The translations under genes and the position numbers were made by a program. The notes beneath the pieces are model-generated. The model saw nothing but the letters and a program-made list of their open reading frames with translations, was not told where the DNA came from and searched no databases. DNA of 35,222 bases, from positions 1-35,222 of the forward strand of contig JAFADP010000052.1 of the NCBI GenBank assembly GCA_023424785.1. The letters run 5' to 3'. The stretch is from Bacillota bacterium (GTDB lineage Bacteria > Bacillota > Clostridia > Clostridiales > Clostridiaceae). Shown here in pieces: positions 25,427 to 34,820 of the stretch (positions are counted from its first letter, which is position 1; every line of letters begins with the position of its first letter).

Positions 25427-25453
25427 AAAAATGAGTTAGCTTATACTAACTCA
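25427..25453 (-). terminator. Rho-independent terminator of pulA
   Basis: TGAGTTAG-CTTATA-CTAACTCA with an A-run on its left (TTTTTATT on the minus strand) lies 19 bases after the pulA stop codon. Confidence 0.88.
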
Positions 25454-25471
25454 CTTTTATTAATTATTAAA

Positions 25472-28400
25472 TTAAACAGTTTTTTTCTTTCTTGCAAATA
25501 CTACTATTCCTGCTACTGAAATAATAAATATTATTCCTAATAATATTATTTCATTATTATCACCTGTCTTAGTAGGTGCATTATTACTAGAACCATTTGA
25601 AGGATTGTTATTTTCTGTATTTACACCATTATCTTTTTCATTTGATGGAGTATTATTATCTTCTTCACCTGATGGTTTTTCTTCTATTACACCTTCTGTA
25701 TAGCTTGCTTTATCAACTAATACATATGAAGATTGTGCTGGAATTGTAACAACATTTCCTTCTACTTCTCCAAGAGATGTAACTCCTGCTGTTTCTCCAT
25801 TAACAACAACTACCCAATCTTCACTTGGTAATGTCACTTTAACATCTTCTTTATTAGAATTAAATAATACTGCTATTTCATCCCAAGCATCTCCAACTTC
25901 TTCTCCATTTAATGTATAAGCTACAACATTAGCATCTTCTACATCTAAGAAGTTTAAGTTAGCTTGAATATCTGATGTATTATTCATTCTAAATACCTTA
26001 TGTGACTTTCTAAGTGAAATTAGTCCCTTATAATAATCATATAAGTTGCTATAAGTTACTTTTCTAGTCCAATCTATTTGGTTAACTGAATCTGGTGCAT
26101 TATAACTATTTTCATTTAATGTTCCATCAGCATTTACCTTAGTTCTTGCCATTTCTTCTCCAGCTTGCATAAATGGAATACCTTGAGAAGTATAGATTAT
26201 TGCAGCTGACATTTTATTCATTGCAACTAATTCTTCTTCACTTGCATCTGGATTAGTTGTTTGAAGCTTATCCCATAATGTTAAATTATCATGAGCTGAA
26301 GCATAGTTAATTGTTTGATATGGTTGATTTGCCCAAGGTTGAGTTTGATTTGCAACCTTACTATAGTCAATTTGGTCATTTGGAGTTGAAGCTACAATAC
26401 CAAACTTAATTGTTTCTTCAAATCCTTGTCCACCATTTATAAATGCTGGTGCTGTATCTGTAAATACATGTCCTTTAATACCATCTCTCATATCATCACT
26501 AAATGCAGCTATTTGCATTTGTTCAAATCTTGGTACATTAGCCTTAAGAGCTTGTTTATCTTGTGATAATGGTGACTCTCCACCAGTCCATCCTTCACCA
26601 TAAACAAGTATTGATGGATCAATTGTATCTAAAGCATTTCTTACATCTTTCATTGTATCAATATCATGAATAGCCATAAGATCAAATCTAAATCCATCTA
26701 TATGATATTCTTCTGCCCAGTAAGCTACTGAATCAACTATTAATTTATTAACCATTGATCTATCTGAAGCTGTTTCATTTCCACAACCTGATGCATTAGA
26801 GAATCCCCCTTCAGCATTTTGTCTATAATAATAATTTGGAACTGCTAAATTAAGATTTGAATCTAAAGTTGCTCCAGTATGATTGTAAACAACGTCCATT
26901 ACAACTCTTATTCCAGCTTTGTGTAATTCCATTACCATTTCTTTAAATTCTTCAATTCTTATTTCTGCAGCATATGGATCTGAAGAATAAGAACCTTCTG
27001 GCACATTATAGTTCTTTGGATCATAACCCCAGTTAAATTGTGGAGTATCTAATTTAGTTTCATCTATTGATTGATGATCAAATGTTGGAAGTATATGAAC
27101 AACATTTACTCCTAATTCTTTTAGGTGATCAACACCTGTTTTAACATCGCTACCTGGAATTGTAGTTCCTGATTGCCATACTCCATTATACTTACCTTTA
27201 TATTCTAGAGTTGTTCCTGAAGTTTCAGAAATTGTAAAATCTCTTATATGCATTTCATAAATAATTGCATCTGTTGCATCTTCAAGTACTGGACTTACAT
27301 CCTTATCCCATCCTTCTGGGTTAGTAGAATCTAAATCTATTACCATACCTCTATTACCATTAACTCCAACGGCTTTTGCATATGGATCAACTACTTCATT
27401 AACTTTTCCATCAACTGATACTAAATAATTATAATATTGACCATTTAAGTCCCCATCAACAGTAACCTTCCAAGTACCATTTTCTCCTTGAGTCATTGGT
27501 ACAAATTGTTCTGCCTCACTAGTATAGCTTGTACCATTTGTTCCATATAAAGCTACCTTAACATTTGAAGCTGTTGGTGCCCAAAGTACAAATTCTGTAC
27601 TATTTTTGCTATATAAAGCTCCTAAATTGCCAGTATAAGTATAAGCAGAAGCAAATTCTTCGCTATCATATATTTTTCCTGGTACTAATTCTTTACCTTC
27701 ACAACCATCTATTGCTAAAGTATATTTTTTATTTAGATCTAAGTCTTCTCCTAAGATAATAGTTCCACTCTTTTTATCAGCATTTACTGTTATACTTGAA
27801 ATAGATAATGATTCTTCTCCACTTGTTATAGCTAACTTTCCTGTTAGGTCATCTTCTAAAAGTGTATTTGTAGTAAATGTTACAGTGCTTAATGTATCAA
27901 TTTTCGCAGTTAATACTCTAGGATTTTTAGCATCTTCTATAGCTTTTTGAGCAGCTTCTTCACTATAGTATACCTTTTCTATACCTTGAATTACATATGC
28001 ATCTACATTTCCATCAGCATTTATATACGCTTTATTAATAAATCTATCACCATCCCAATCCTTTTGAGACCAGTCAGTCTTTCTTATGATGAATCCTATG
28101 TTATCGCTTTCCCCTACATTTTCATAAGATATTTTGGTAACCTTTCCAAACTCATCATCTTCAAATGGATATGCAGCACCATCATTTACCCATGACCACA
28201 CGTCCCAATCTGTATAATCTTCATCTAATCTGTAATAATGTAAATTTAAATTTACTTTTTCAAAAGATTGTTGAATGGCTGTTGTTTCTAATGTTCTGCT
28301 TGTTCCATCATCAACAGCTACATATTGAACATCACCTTGTGATAAATCTGGTTTTATGTCACCTTGAACAAACTTATCAGACCAGTCTTTCTTTCTAATC

Positions 28401-28675
28401 AAGAAACCTAAATCTGAATCTTTAGTTGTTTCTAAAATCACATAAGCTCCATTTTGGTCTTGTCCAGAAAATTCTATCGCTTCTCCTGGATTTGTTTTAC
28501 TCCACATCCAAATATCCCAGTCTGAATAATCATTATCAGCTCTAGAATATATGACTTTTACTAAAACAGATTCACTTGATTCTTCTGCTTTTGTTGTAGT
28601 AGATGGTAATTTTACTAAAGCTACTACGAATACGATTGCAAGAAGCAATGAAAGTATCTTTTTTAAATTCCTCAT
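25472..28675 (-). CDS. pulA: Type I pullulanase, cell-wall anchored
   Basis: The start is ATG 28673-28675 after GGGGG; an earlier in-frame ATG (28705) precedes that site. The 1067-residue enzyme hydrolyses alpha-1,6 links in pullulan and amylopectin outside the cell. Order: signal peptide (1-31); two CBM41-type starch-binding modules (about 37-125 and 140-230, each with DWDIW/DWDVW and DLGFLIRKKDW/NIGFIIRKTDW); an Ig-like domain (about 255-335); CBM48 (about 350-435); and a GH13 barrel (about 470-880) with DVVYNH (594-599), GFRFD (nucleophile D665), YGEGW (acid E694) and SAHD (D796). A Ser/Asn/Glu-rich linker leads to PTKTG, a membrane helix and RKKK, the signal for sortase anchoring to peptidoglycan. 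Confidence 0.96.
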   Translation of the reverse strand: MRNLKKILSLLLAIVFVVALVKLPSTTTKAEESSESVLVKVIYSRADNDYSDWDIWMWSKTNPGEAIEFSGQDQNGAYVILETTKDSDLGFLIRKKDWSDKFVQGDIKPDLSQGDVQYVAVDDGTSRTLETTAIQQSFEKVNLNLHYYRLDEDYTDWDVWSWVNDGAAYPFEDDEFGKVTKISYENVGESDNIGFIIRKTDWSQKDWDGDRFINKAYINADGNVDAYVIQGIEKVYYSEEAAQKAIEDAKNPRVLTAKIDTLSTVTFTTNTLLEDDLTGKLAITSGEESLSISSITVNADKKSGTIILGEDLDLNKKYTLAIDGCEGKELVPGKIYDSEEFASAYTYTGNLGALYSKNSTEFVLWAPTASNVKVALYGTNGTSYTSEAEQFVPMTQGENGTWKVTVDGDLNGQYYNYLVSVDGKVNEVVDPYAKAVGVNGNRGMVIDLDSTNPEGWDKDVSPVLEDATDAIIYEMHIRDFTISETSGTTLEYKGKYNGVWQSGTTIPGSDVKTGVDHLKELGVNVVHILPTFDHQSIDETKLDTPQFNWGYDPKNYNVPEGSYSSDPYAAEIRIEEFKEMVMELHKAGIRVVMDVVYNHTGATLDSNLNLAVPNYYYRQNAEGGFSNASGCGNETASDRSMVNKLIVDSVAYWAEEYHIDGFRFDLMAIHDIDTMKDVRNALDTIDPSILVYGEGWTGGESPLSQDKQALKANVPRFEQMQIAAFSDDMRDGIKGHVFTDTAPAFINGGQGFEETIKFGIVASTPNDQIDYSKVANQTQPWANQPYQTINYASAHDNLTLWDKLQTTNPDASEEELVAMNKMSAAIIYTSQGIPFMQAGEEMARTKVNADGTLNENSYNAPDSVNQIDWTRKVTYSNLYDYYKGLISLRKSHKVFRMNNTSDIQANLNFLDVEDANVVAYTLNGEEVGDAWDEIAVLFNSNKEDVKVTLPSEDWVVVVNGETAGVTSLGEVEGNVVTIPAQSSYVLVDKASYTEGVIEEKPSGEEDNNTPSNEKDNGVNTENNNPSNGSSNNAPTKTGDNNEIILLGIIFIISVAGIVVFARKKKTV

Positions 28676-28710
28676 ATTTCTCAACCCCCATGAAATTATT
28701 TTCATCTACT

Positions 28711-28738
28711 ATTTTACACTATTTTTCCATAAAGTCAA
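28711..28738 (-). promoter_or_regulatory. Sigma-A promoter of pulA
   Basis: On the minus strand TTGACT (28733-28738), 16 bases, TAAAAT (28711-28716). A short inverted repeat ATGAAA-ATAA-TTTCAT (about 28689-28704) follows in the leader just before the ribosome binding site. No perfect cre (catabolite control) site was seen. Confidence 0.7.
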
Positions 28739-28753
28739 TAATATGGTATTTTA

Positions 28754-28790
28754 GAAGTAAGTAATATAAATTACTCCTATTACTTACTTC
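28754..28790 (-). terminator. Hairpin between the GH13 gene and pulA
   Basis: GAAGTAAGTAAT-13 bases-ATTACTTACTTC is a perfect 12-bp stem downstream of the GH13 gene stop and just before the pulA promoter. The T-tail on the minus strand is short and interrupted, so termination may be leaky. Confidence 0.65.
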
Positions 28791-28806
28791 CATTATATTT
28801 ATATAT

Positions 28807-30402
28807 CTATTTTTTTAGTTCATTAATGTCACTTTTTAGTTCATCTAATAAAATTTGAAGAGCCTCTAATTTATCATTCAATATTTTTATTTTTGCTTCT
28901 TTAGTTTCTTCTTCTGAAGTAGTTTTCTCTTTTTCTATTTCTTTATTTTCTTCAACTACCTCATCTTTTTCTTCTTTAACTTCAACTTTTTTTATAATTT
29001 CATGCTTATCTTCAATATCTGTTTGTTCTGATAATTCCTCTATAAAAGCTTCATCTTCTAAGGAACTTGATTCCACTAAAATTTTTCCACTAAAAGCTGG
29101 TACTTGAATATTTACATTACAATTATTTACCACAACCTTTTCACCAGTTAATAAATCTTTAAACTCTTTATTCTTATTTACATTAAAGTTTAAATATTGA
29201 TCCTTATCACATAAATTAAGAAGTACATATGCTTTATCTTCTCCAAGAGAACGACAATATACAAACTGTTCATTTCTAACTAATACTTGTTCATAGCTAC
29301 CATATCTTAATGCTTCAGAATTTTTTCTTGCATATGAAAGCTTTTCTATATGCTTTATTAACTTACTTTCATCATTCATATTCTTTAATTCTATACATGG
29401 TCTAATTCCTGCATCTGATCCATTTTCTTTAATTCCCTTTATAGCCCATTCGCTACCATAATAAATTGAAGGTACTCCTGGCATTGTAAATAATAATGTA
29501 TATACATTATAAATATAATTTTCATTAGTTAATGTACTTCCTATTCTATTAACATCATGATTATCTACAAAATTATAAGTATATATATTTTCGTATATTC
29601 CACCATTGCCAAACTGACGATTTAGTGAATATGCTATTTCAAAATAGTTTTTATCATTATGAGAAGAGTATATTCCCTTATAACACTCATAATTTGTTAC
29701 TGAATCTAACATTCCTGGTTTTGTAAGTCTTGCATAATCTCCATGAATCATTTCTCCCATTAACCAGAAATCCTTCTTCTTATTTTTACAAAATTTATTT
29801 ATTTCTCTAAAGAAATCTTCATCCATACAGTAAGCCACATCAAATCTTATACCATCTATGTCAAATTCTTCAATCCATGTATTTATAGCATCTAATATAT
29901 GATTTACTACTTCTGGATTTTTTAAGTTTAACTTTACTAAATTAAAATGCCCTTCCCATCCTTCATATGAGAAATTATCTCCTACTGGACTTCTTTGAGA
30001 AAAGTTTATATTATTAAACCAACTAGCATATTTTGAATTTGGTCCATTTTTTTGAATATCTTTAAAAGCCCAGAATTCTCTTCCTACATGATTGAATACT
30101 CCGTCTAGCACTACTCTTATGCCATTTTTATGTAGTTCTTCACATACAGCTTTAAAATCCTCATTACTTCCTAATCTTCTATCAACTACTCTATAATCTA
30201 TAGTATCATACCCATGTTCACTAGATTGAAAAATAGGACTAAAATAAATTGCATTTACCCCAAGTCTTTTTAAATGTGGTATCCACTCAACTACCTTCTT
30301 AATTCTATTTACAACTATCCCTTCATTATTTACAGAAGGAGCTCCACAAAATCCAAAAGGATAAATATGATAAAATATTGCTTCATTTATCCAATTACTC
30401 AT
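28807..30402 (-). CDS. Cytoplasmic GH13 alpha-amylase family enzyme with charged tail
   Basis: A 531-residue enzyme without signal peptide. The barrel (about 1-370) has VVLDGVFNHVG (98-108), GIRFD (nucleophile D188), LMGEM (acid E217) and FVDNHD (D283), the complete GH13 catalytic set. The short N-terminus (MSNWINEAIFYHIYPFGFCG) and lack of a large N-domain fit neopullulanase or maltodextrin-type alpha-glycosidases. Residues 448-531 are an unusual Glu/Lys-rich tail ending in a leucine heptad coiled coil (KILNDKLEALQILLDELKSD), not a normal part of this family. It is followed by pulA on the same strand with its own promoter; the two enzymes suit extracellular debranching and intracellular glucan processing. 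Start backed by AAAGGAGG. Confidence 0.92.
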   Translation of the reverse strand: MSNWINEAIFYHIYPFGFCGAPSVNNEGIVVNRIKKVVEWIPHLKRLGVNAIYFSPIFQSSEHGYDTIDYRVVDRRLGSNEDFKAVCEELHKNGIRVVLDGVFNHVGREFWAFKDIQKNGPNSKYASWFNNINFSQRSPVGDNFSYEGWEGHFNLVKLNLKNPEVVNHILDAINTWIEEFDIDGIRFDVAYCMDEDFFREINKFCKNKKKDFWLMGEMIHGDYARLTKPGMLDSVTNYECYKGIYSSHNDKNYFEIAYSLNRQFGNGGIYENIYTYNFVDNHDVNRIGSTLTNENYIYNVYTLLFTMPGVPSIYYGSEWAIKGIKENGSDAGIRPCIELKNMNDESKLIKHIEKLSYARKNSEALRYGSYEQVLVRNEQFVYCRSLGEDKAYVLLNLCDKDQYLNFNVNKNKEFKDLLTGEKVVVNNCNVNIQVPAFSGKILVESSSLEDEAFIEELSEQTDIEDKHEIIKKVEVKEEKDEVVEENKEIEKEKTTSEEETKEAKIKILNDKLEALQILLDELKSDINELKK

Positions 30403-30497
30403 AAATATCTACCTCCTTTATATTTACTAATTATAACGCAAATTTAGTAATATTTATATAATATATTCATTATTTTCAATTTTAATTTTATTTGTAT

Positions 30498-30536
30498 TTG
30501 ACTTTATATTTATTTATAGTAATATTCATACTATAA
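30498..30536 (+). promoter_or_regulatory. Promoter and palindrome of cobU
   Basis: TTGACT (30498-30503), 16 bases, TAATAT (30520-30525). An exact inverted repeat TTATAGTA-ATATTCA-TACTATAA (30514-30536) covers the -10 box, so a repressor there would block transcription. No cobalamin riboswitch is present in this short leader. Confidence 0.6.
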
Positions 30537-30549
30537 AAGGAGGGATATT

Positions 30550-31113
30550 ATGATTTTAGTAATTGGTGGAGCTAGAAGTGGAAAAAGTAGTTTTAGTGAA
30601 GAAAAAGCTCAAGAACTTCAGAAATTGCATAATTCTAATGTTCTATATATAGCGAGCTCAATTCCTTTTGACGATGATATGAAGGATAGAGTTAAAAAAC
30701 ATAAAGAACAGAGACCTAAAAGTTGGTATACTTTAGAGGAATATAAGAATTTTCAACTTTTATATAAAAAAGAAGAATTTTTAAATAGTAAGGTTATCCT
30801 ATTGGATTGTTTAACTTTAATGATATCTAATATTTTATTAGAGTATAATGGTGATTTTGATAAAATTCCAAGAAGTGAAATAGATAAATTAGAAAAAGAT
30901 ATAATTGAGGAAATTCTTAAACTTATTAATGTTTGTAATGAACATAATAAAGAATTAATAATTGTTTCTAATGAAGTAGGGTTAGGTTTAGTTCCTCCTT
31001 ATAGATTAGGCTCAATTTTTAGAGATATTGCAGGACGTGCTAATCAACTTGTGGCTAAAATGAGTAATGATGTTTATTTACTTACTGCTGGAATTCCTCT
31101 AAAAATCAAGTAA
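30550..31113 (+). CDS. cobU: Adenosylcobinamide kinase / guanylyltransferase
   Basis: A 187-residue bifunctional enzyme of cobalamin nucleotide-loop assembly: it phosphorylates adenosylcobinamide and then adds GMP. The P-loop GGARSGKSSFSE is at 6-17, followed by VLYIASSIPFDDDMKDRVKKHKEQRP with the guanylated-histidine region, VILLDCLTLMISNILLE, and the C-terminal VSNEVGLGLVPPYRLGSIFRDIAGRANQ typical of CobU/CobP. AAAAGGAGGG lies before ATG. No other cobalamin genes are adjacent, so it is an orphan, suited to salvage of cobinamide. It is convergent with hydF across a shared terminator. Confidence 0.96.
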   Translation: MILVIGGARSGKSSFSEEKAQELQKLHNSNVLYIASSIPFDDDMKDRVKKHKEQRPKSWYTLEEYKNFQLLYKKEEFLNSKVILLDCLTLMISNILLEYNGDFDKIPRSEIDKLEKDIIEEILKLINVCNEHNKELIIVSNEVGLGLVPPYRLGSIFRDIAGRANQLVAKMSNDVYLLTAGIPLKIK

Positions 31114-31115
31114 AT

Positions 31116-31150
31116 AAAAGAAGGTAGCTAGATTTTAGCTACTTTCTTTT
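31116..31150. terminator. Bidirectional terminator cobU / hydF
   Basis: AAAAGAAGGTAGCTA-GATTT-TAGCTACTTTCTTTT is a 15-bp stem with one G-T pair and A/T tails on both sides. The hydF stop codon (TAA at 31149-31151) overlaps its outer edge. Confidence 0.85.
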
Positions 31151-32336
31151 ATTTAAATATAGTTTTACTTCTTTCTAATGTATTTGTTAAAAATGATAGA
31201 ATAACTCCATAATTAGTTATTGGTATATTTTTTTCATTACATATATTAATTCTATTAACTACAGTTTTTCTATTTATCATACACCCACCACAGTGAACTA
31301 TAAGCTTATATTCATCTATATCTTCTGGAAACTCATGACCAACATTAAAATGAATATTTAATTCTCCACCTACATAATTAGTTAATAACTTTGGTATTTT
31401 TACTCTTCCAATATCCTCATGAGATATATTATGTGTACAACTTTCTGAAATTAATATCTTATCTCCAGGCTTTAGCTTTCTAACAGCTTCTACTCCCCTA
31501 ATAAATTCATTTATATCACCTTTTTGTCTTGCAAATAACATAGAAAAGCTTGTTAACGCAATATTCTTAGGTACTATTTCATCTACTATCTTAAAAGCTT
31601 GAGAGTCTGTTACAACTAAATCAACATGCTTTAATTCTTTTAAAGCCTCCTCAAGTTCTGTATCTCTAACTACATAACTTTTTAATCCATTATCTAGACA
31701 ATCTCTTATACACTGAACTTGTGGAAGTATAAGTCTTCCTTTTGGGGCTTCTGAGTCTACAGGGACAACCATAACCACACTAGAACCATAAGGAAGTAAG
31801 TCTCCAAGTAAAGAAATATCATCATCTTCTTTTTCTAATATTTCTATAAGTTCTTTCTTTAACTCTTCTATTCCATTGTCATTATTTACAGAAATAAATA
31901 TACCCTTTGGATATTTACTTTTAACATCTTCTATAACTTCCTTTGATACCTTATCACACTTATTAAAAACTAATAATTTAGGAATATTATATTTTTTAAA
32001 ATTACGCTCCATATCTTTTAAAGCACTTTCATCAATATCATCTATATCCATCAAGTAAATTCCAATATCAGTTCTCTTTAAAAGATCTAATGTTTTTGAC
32101 ATTCTTAAATTTCCAAGTTCTGTTTTATCATCTATTCCTGCACTATCTATAAATAACACTGGTCCTACTGGTATTAACTCCATTGCTTTTAATACTGGAT
32201 CTGTTGTTGTTCCAGCCTTTTCTGATACTAACGCTACCTCTTGCCCCACTAGTTTATTTATTAAAGATGATTTTCCTGCATTTGTTTTTCCATAAATAAC
32301 AATATGCTTTCTATTAGCATTAGGCGTAGTGTTCAT
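31149..32336 (-). CDS. hydF: [FeFe]-hydrogenase maturation GTPase HydF
   Basis: A 395-residue scaffold GTPase on which the di-iron part of the H-cluster is built before delivery to the hydrogenase. The N-terminal GTPase domain (about 8-170) has P-loop GKTNAGKSS, switch residue in KAGTTTDPV, DSAGIDD and NKCD. The dimerisation domain is in the middle. The C-terminal iron-sulphur domain has the family CxH ... HCxxC pattern (CTHN near 300, HCGGC near 350), which holds a [4Fe-4S] cluster. AGGGAGGG precedes the ATG. Last gene of the hyd operon, 11 bases after hydG. Confidence 0.97.
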   Translation of the reverse strand: MNTTPNANRKHIVIYGKTNAGKSSLINKLVGQEVALVSEKAGTTTDPVLKAMELIPVGPVLFIDSAGIDDKTELGNLRMSKTLDLLKRTDIGIYLMDIDDIDESALKDMERNFKKYNIPKLLVFNKCDKVSKEVIEDVKSKYPKGIFISVNNDNGIEELKKELIEILEKEDDDISLLGDLLPYGSSVVMVVPVDSEAPKGRLILPQVQCIRDCLDNGLKSYVVRDTELEEALKELKHVDLVVTDSQAFKIVDEIVPKNIALTSFSMLFARQKGDINEFIRGVEAVRKLKPGDKILISESCTHNISHEDIGRVKIPKLLTNYVGGELNIHFNVGHEFPEDIDEYKLIVHCGGCMINRKTVVNRINICNEKNIPITNYGVILSFLTNTLERSKTIFK

Positions 32337-32347
32337 TTATACCCTCC

Positions 32348-33724
32348 CTAAAAATATAAATCTCTTTCCCCATTTTTTAATCTCTCTAAATTATTTAAAA
32401 ATGTTTTCTTTATATCTTCTCTCTTCATTTTGCTTACTTCATTTTCTACTAATTTTTCTACTTTTTCTTTAAACTCCTCATCACCATAATCTAAGGCATA
32501 TTCAACTACTGTTGATAATGCATTTGGCTCACAGCAGTATTGTATTTCTCCTGACTTTGCTAAACTCATAAACCTTTCCCCTGTTCTTCCTCTTCTATAG
32601 CATGCAGTACAATAACTTGGAATATATCCATCATCAACTAATTCTTTTAATACAGCAAGAGGACTTCTTTCATCTGAAGTTACAAATTGTGGTGTCTCAT
32701 TACCTTCTTCTCTATCTTTATATCCACCAACACCGGTGCTAGATCCTGCACTCATTTGAGAAATTCCATATTTTAATAATTCTCTTCTCATTTGTGCATC
32801 TTCTCTTGTAGATATAATCATTCCTGTAAATGGAACTGCTATTCTAATTATAGCTACTATTTTCTTAAACATTTCGTCATCAACAAGATTAGGAAAGTTT
32901 TCTAATGATACTCCCTTTGCTGGTCTTAATCTTGGTACAGAAATAGTATGGAATCCTACTCCATATTTTTCTTCTAAATGTTCATTGTGTATCATAAGAC
33001 CTAACACTTCAAATTTAGGATCTGCAAGACCAAATAAAACTCCTGCTCCTACATCATCTATTCCACCTTCCATAGCTCTATCAAAAGCAGTTAAATGATA
33101 TTCATAATTGCTCTTTCTACAATTTGGATGCATTTTTTCATAAGTTGCTTTATGATAAGTTTCTTGGAATAGTATATATGTACCTATTCCTGCTTCTTTT
33201 AACATTTTGTATTCCTCTACTGTAGTTGCTGCAATATTTACATTTACTCTTCTTATTTCTCCATTATCTTTTTGAGTTTTATAAATAGTCTTTAATGTTT
33301 CTAAAACATACTCAATTGGTGCATTTACTGGATCTTCTCCTAATTCTAATGCCAATCTCTTATGTCCCATACTTTCTAAAATTCTTATTTCTTCTGCTAC
33401 TTCTTCTTGTGTTAATTTTCTTCTCTTAAAATCATTACATCTGTGATAGCCACAATAAACACAATTATTAACACAATAATCACTTACATAAAGAGGAGCA
33501 AACATAACTATTCTTTTACCATAAATATCTTGTTTAATTTGGCCTGCAATTTCATACATTTCTTTAATTTGATTTTCATCTTCAATTTGAAGCAATATGG
33601 CTATATCTTTATGATTTAATCCTTCTCTTTTTCTAGCCTTAATTAAAACCTCTTTAACCTCTTCTCTTGTTGCATTTTTGGCTTCAAATAATAAATTCTC
33701 TATATATTCTTCATTAATAAACAT
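32348..33724 (-). CDS. hydG: [FeFe]-hydrogenase maturase HydG (radical SAM tyrosine lyase)
   Basis: A 458-residue radical SAM enzyme that splits tyrosine to make the CO and CN ligands of the H-cluster. The radical SAM cluster motif CVNNCVYC uses C84, C88 and C91 (CX3CX2C). The C-terminal auxiliary cluster motif CTAC...CC follows the CX2CX22C rule of HydG (second cysteine of the CC pair), distinguishing it from thiazole synthase ThiH. AGGAGAAGGG is the ribosome binding site. It lies 11 bases after hydE and 11 before hydF, so the operon is tight. Confidence 0.97.
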   Translation of the reverse strand: MFINEEYIENLLFEAKNATREEVKEVLIKARKREGLNHKDIAILLQIEDENQIKEMYEIAGQIKQDIYGKRIVMFAPLYVSDYCVNNCVYCGYHRCNDFKRRKLTQEEVAEEIRILESMGHKRLALELGEDPVNAPIEYVLETLKTIYKTQKDNGEIRRVNVNIAATTVEEYKMLKEAGIGTYILFQETYHKATYEKMHPNCRKSNYEYHLTAFDRAMEGGIDDVGAGVLFGLADPKFEVLGLMIHNEHLEEKYGVGFHTISVPRLRPAKGVSLENFPNLVDDEMFKKIVAIIRIAVPFTGMIISTREDAQMRRELLKYGISQMSAGSSTGVGGYKDREEGNETPQFVTSDERSPLAVLKELVDDGYIPSYCTACYRRGRTGERFMSLAKSGEIQYCCEPNALSTVVEYALDYGDEEFKEKVEKLVENEVSKMKREDIKKTFLNNLERLKNGERDLYF

Positions 33725-33735
33725 TTACCCTTCTC

Positions 33736-34818
33736 CTATTCATATATATATTTATTATTTTTTATAGCTTCTTCTTTCCACTTAATATTATCCCCTCTTG
33801 TAACTTCAACTTCAAAGCCTGCATTGTTAATTCTTCTTTCAATACAAACTCTACATTCTGCTGCCTCATCACCTGTACATATCTTTCCATCATATAATGC
33901 ATATTTTTTTCTAACACTTGTAGGTGATAAATTAGGCATAACCACATTGGCTCCTGCTTTAATACCTTGTTCTCTACCTAATGGATGTATAGTTCCTAAA
34001 GATGTTGTTGCAGGAAGTAATGCATTAGGTAATAATAATCTTAAAAGTGCAATTAATGTAACTGTATCTTCTAAAGTTCCATTCTTCTCATCTTTTAAAG
34101 GAGTATCCTTATGTGATATAAAAGGTCCTATCCCTACCATATGAGGATCTAACTCTTTAACAAATAATAAATCATTTACTAAGTCTTCTTCCTTTTGATT
34201 AGGTAGTCCTATCATAAAGCCAGAACCTACTTGATAACCTATTTTCTTTAAATCTCTTAAGCATTTTCTTCTATTTTCAAAACTAGCTCCTGGATGTAAT
34301 TCATCATAAATTTCTTTTGTAGCAGTTTCATGTCTTAAAAGATATCTATCAGCACCTGCTTTAAACATTCTTTCGTAAGACTCATAGCTCCTTTCACCTA
34401 AGGATAAAGTTATAGCGTTATTAGGATACTTCTCTTTTATCTTAGTTATAATTTCTACCATTACATCATCTGTAAAGTAAGGGTCTTCTCCTCCTTGAAG
34501 CACATAGGTTTTATAACCTAATTTATCTCCAAGATCTGCACACTCTAAAATTTCATCAATTGTTAGTCTATATCTTTCTGCATTTTTATTACCTGCTCTT
34601 ATACCACAATAGGTACAATTTCTTTTGCAATAATTAGTGAATTCAATTAAACCTCTTAAATACACCTTATTGCCATAGGTTTTCATTCTTGTTAAGTGGG
34701 ATTTTTCTATAAGATATTTTTTAGATTCTTCATTAAGATTTTTAAGTAGAAATATAAGTTCTTCTCTTGAGGCATTATTATTTTCATATAGCTTATCTAT
34801 TATTTTAAAATTGTCCAA
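33736..34818 (-). CDS. hydE: [FeFe]-hydrogenase maturase HydE (radical SAM)
   Basis: A 360-residue radical SAM protein acting after HydG in building the azadithiolate-bridged di-iron unit. The SAM cluster motif is CKRNCTYC (C64, C68, C71). The C-terminal CTGDEAAECRVC keeps the three cysteines of the optional second cluster known from Thermotoga HydE. The start is TTG 34816-34818: AAGGAG lies 8 bases before it, in the final codons of the regulator gene, whose TAG stop falls between that site and the TTG. Thus translation is coupled to the upstream gene. Confidence 0.96.
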   Translation of the reverse strand: MDNFKIIDKLYENNNASREELIFLLKNLNEESKKYLIEKSHLTRMKTYGNKVYLRGLIEFTNYCKRNCTYCGIRAGNKNAERYRLTIDEILECADLGDKLGYKTYVLQGGEDPYFTDDVMVEIITKIKEKYPNNAITLSLGERSYESYERMFKAGADRYLLRHETATKEIYDELHPGASFENRRKCLRDLKKIGYQVGSGFMIGLPNQKEEDLVNDLLFVKELDPHMVGIGPFISHKDTPLKDEKNGTLEDTVTLIALLRLLLPNALLPATTSLGTIHPLGREQGIKAGANVVMPNLSPTSVRKKYALYDGKICTGDEAAECRVCIERRINNAGFEVEVTRGDNIKWKEEAIKNNKYIYE

Positions 34819-34820
34819 TA

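Noticed and set aside
28690..28760. Catabolite control (cre) site at the pulA promoter
   Set aside because: No sequence close to TGNAAACGNTTNCA was found; only a short ATGAAA/TTTCAT inverted repeat is present.
30403..30549. Cobalamin riboswitch before cobU
   Set aside because: The 5' leader after the promoter is only about 20 bases, far too short for the aptamer, and no B12-box is visible.
33824..34144. Plus-strand open frame of 106 codons
   Set aside because: It is antisense to hydE, which has all expected motifs; the frame is a shadow.
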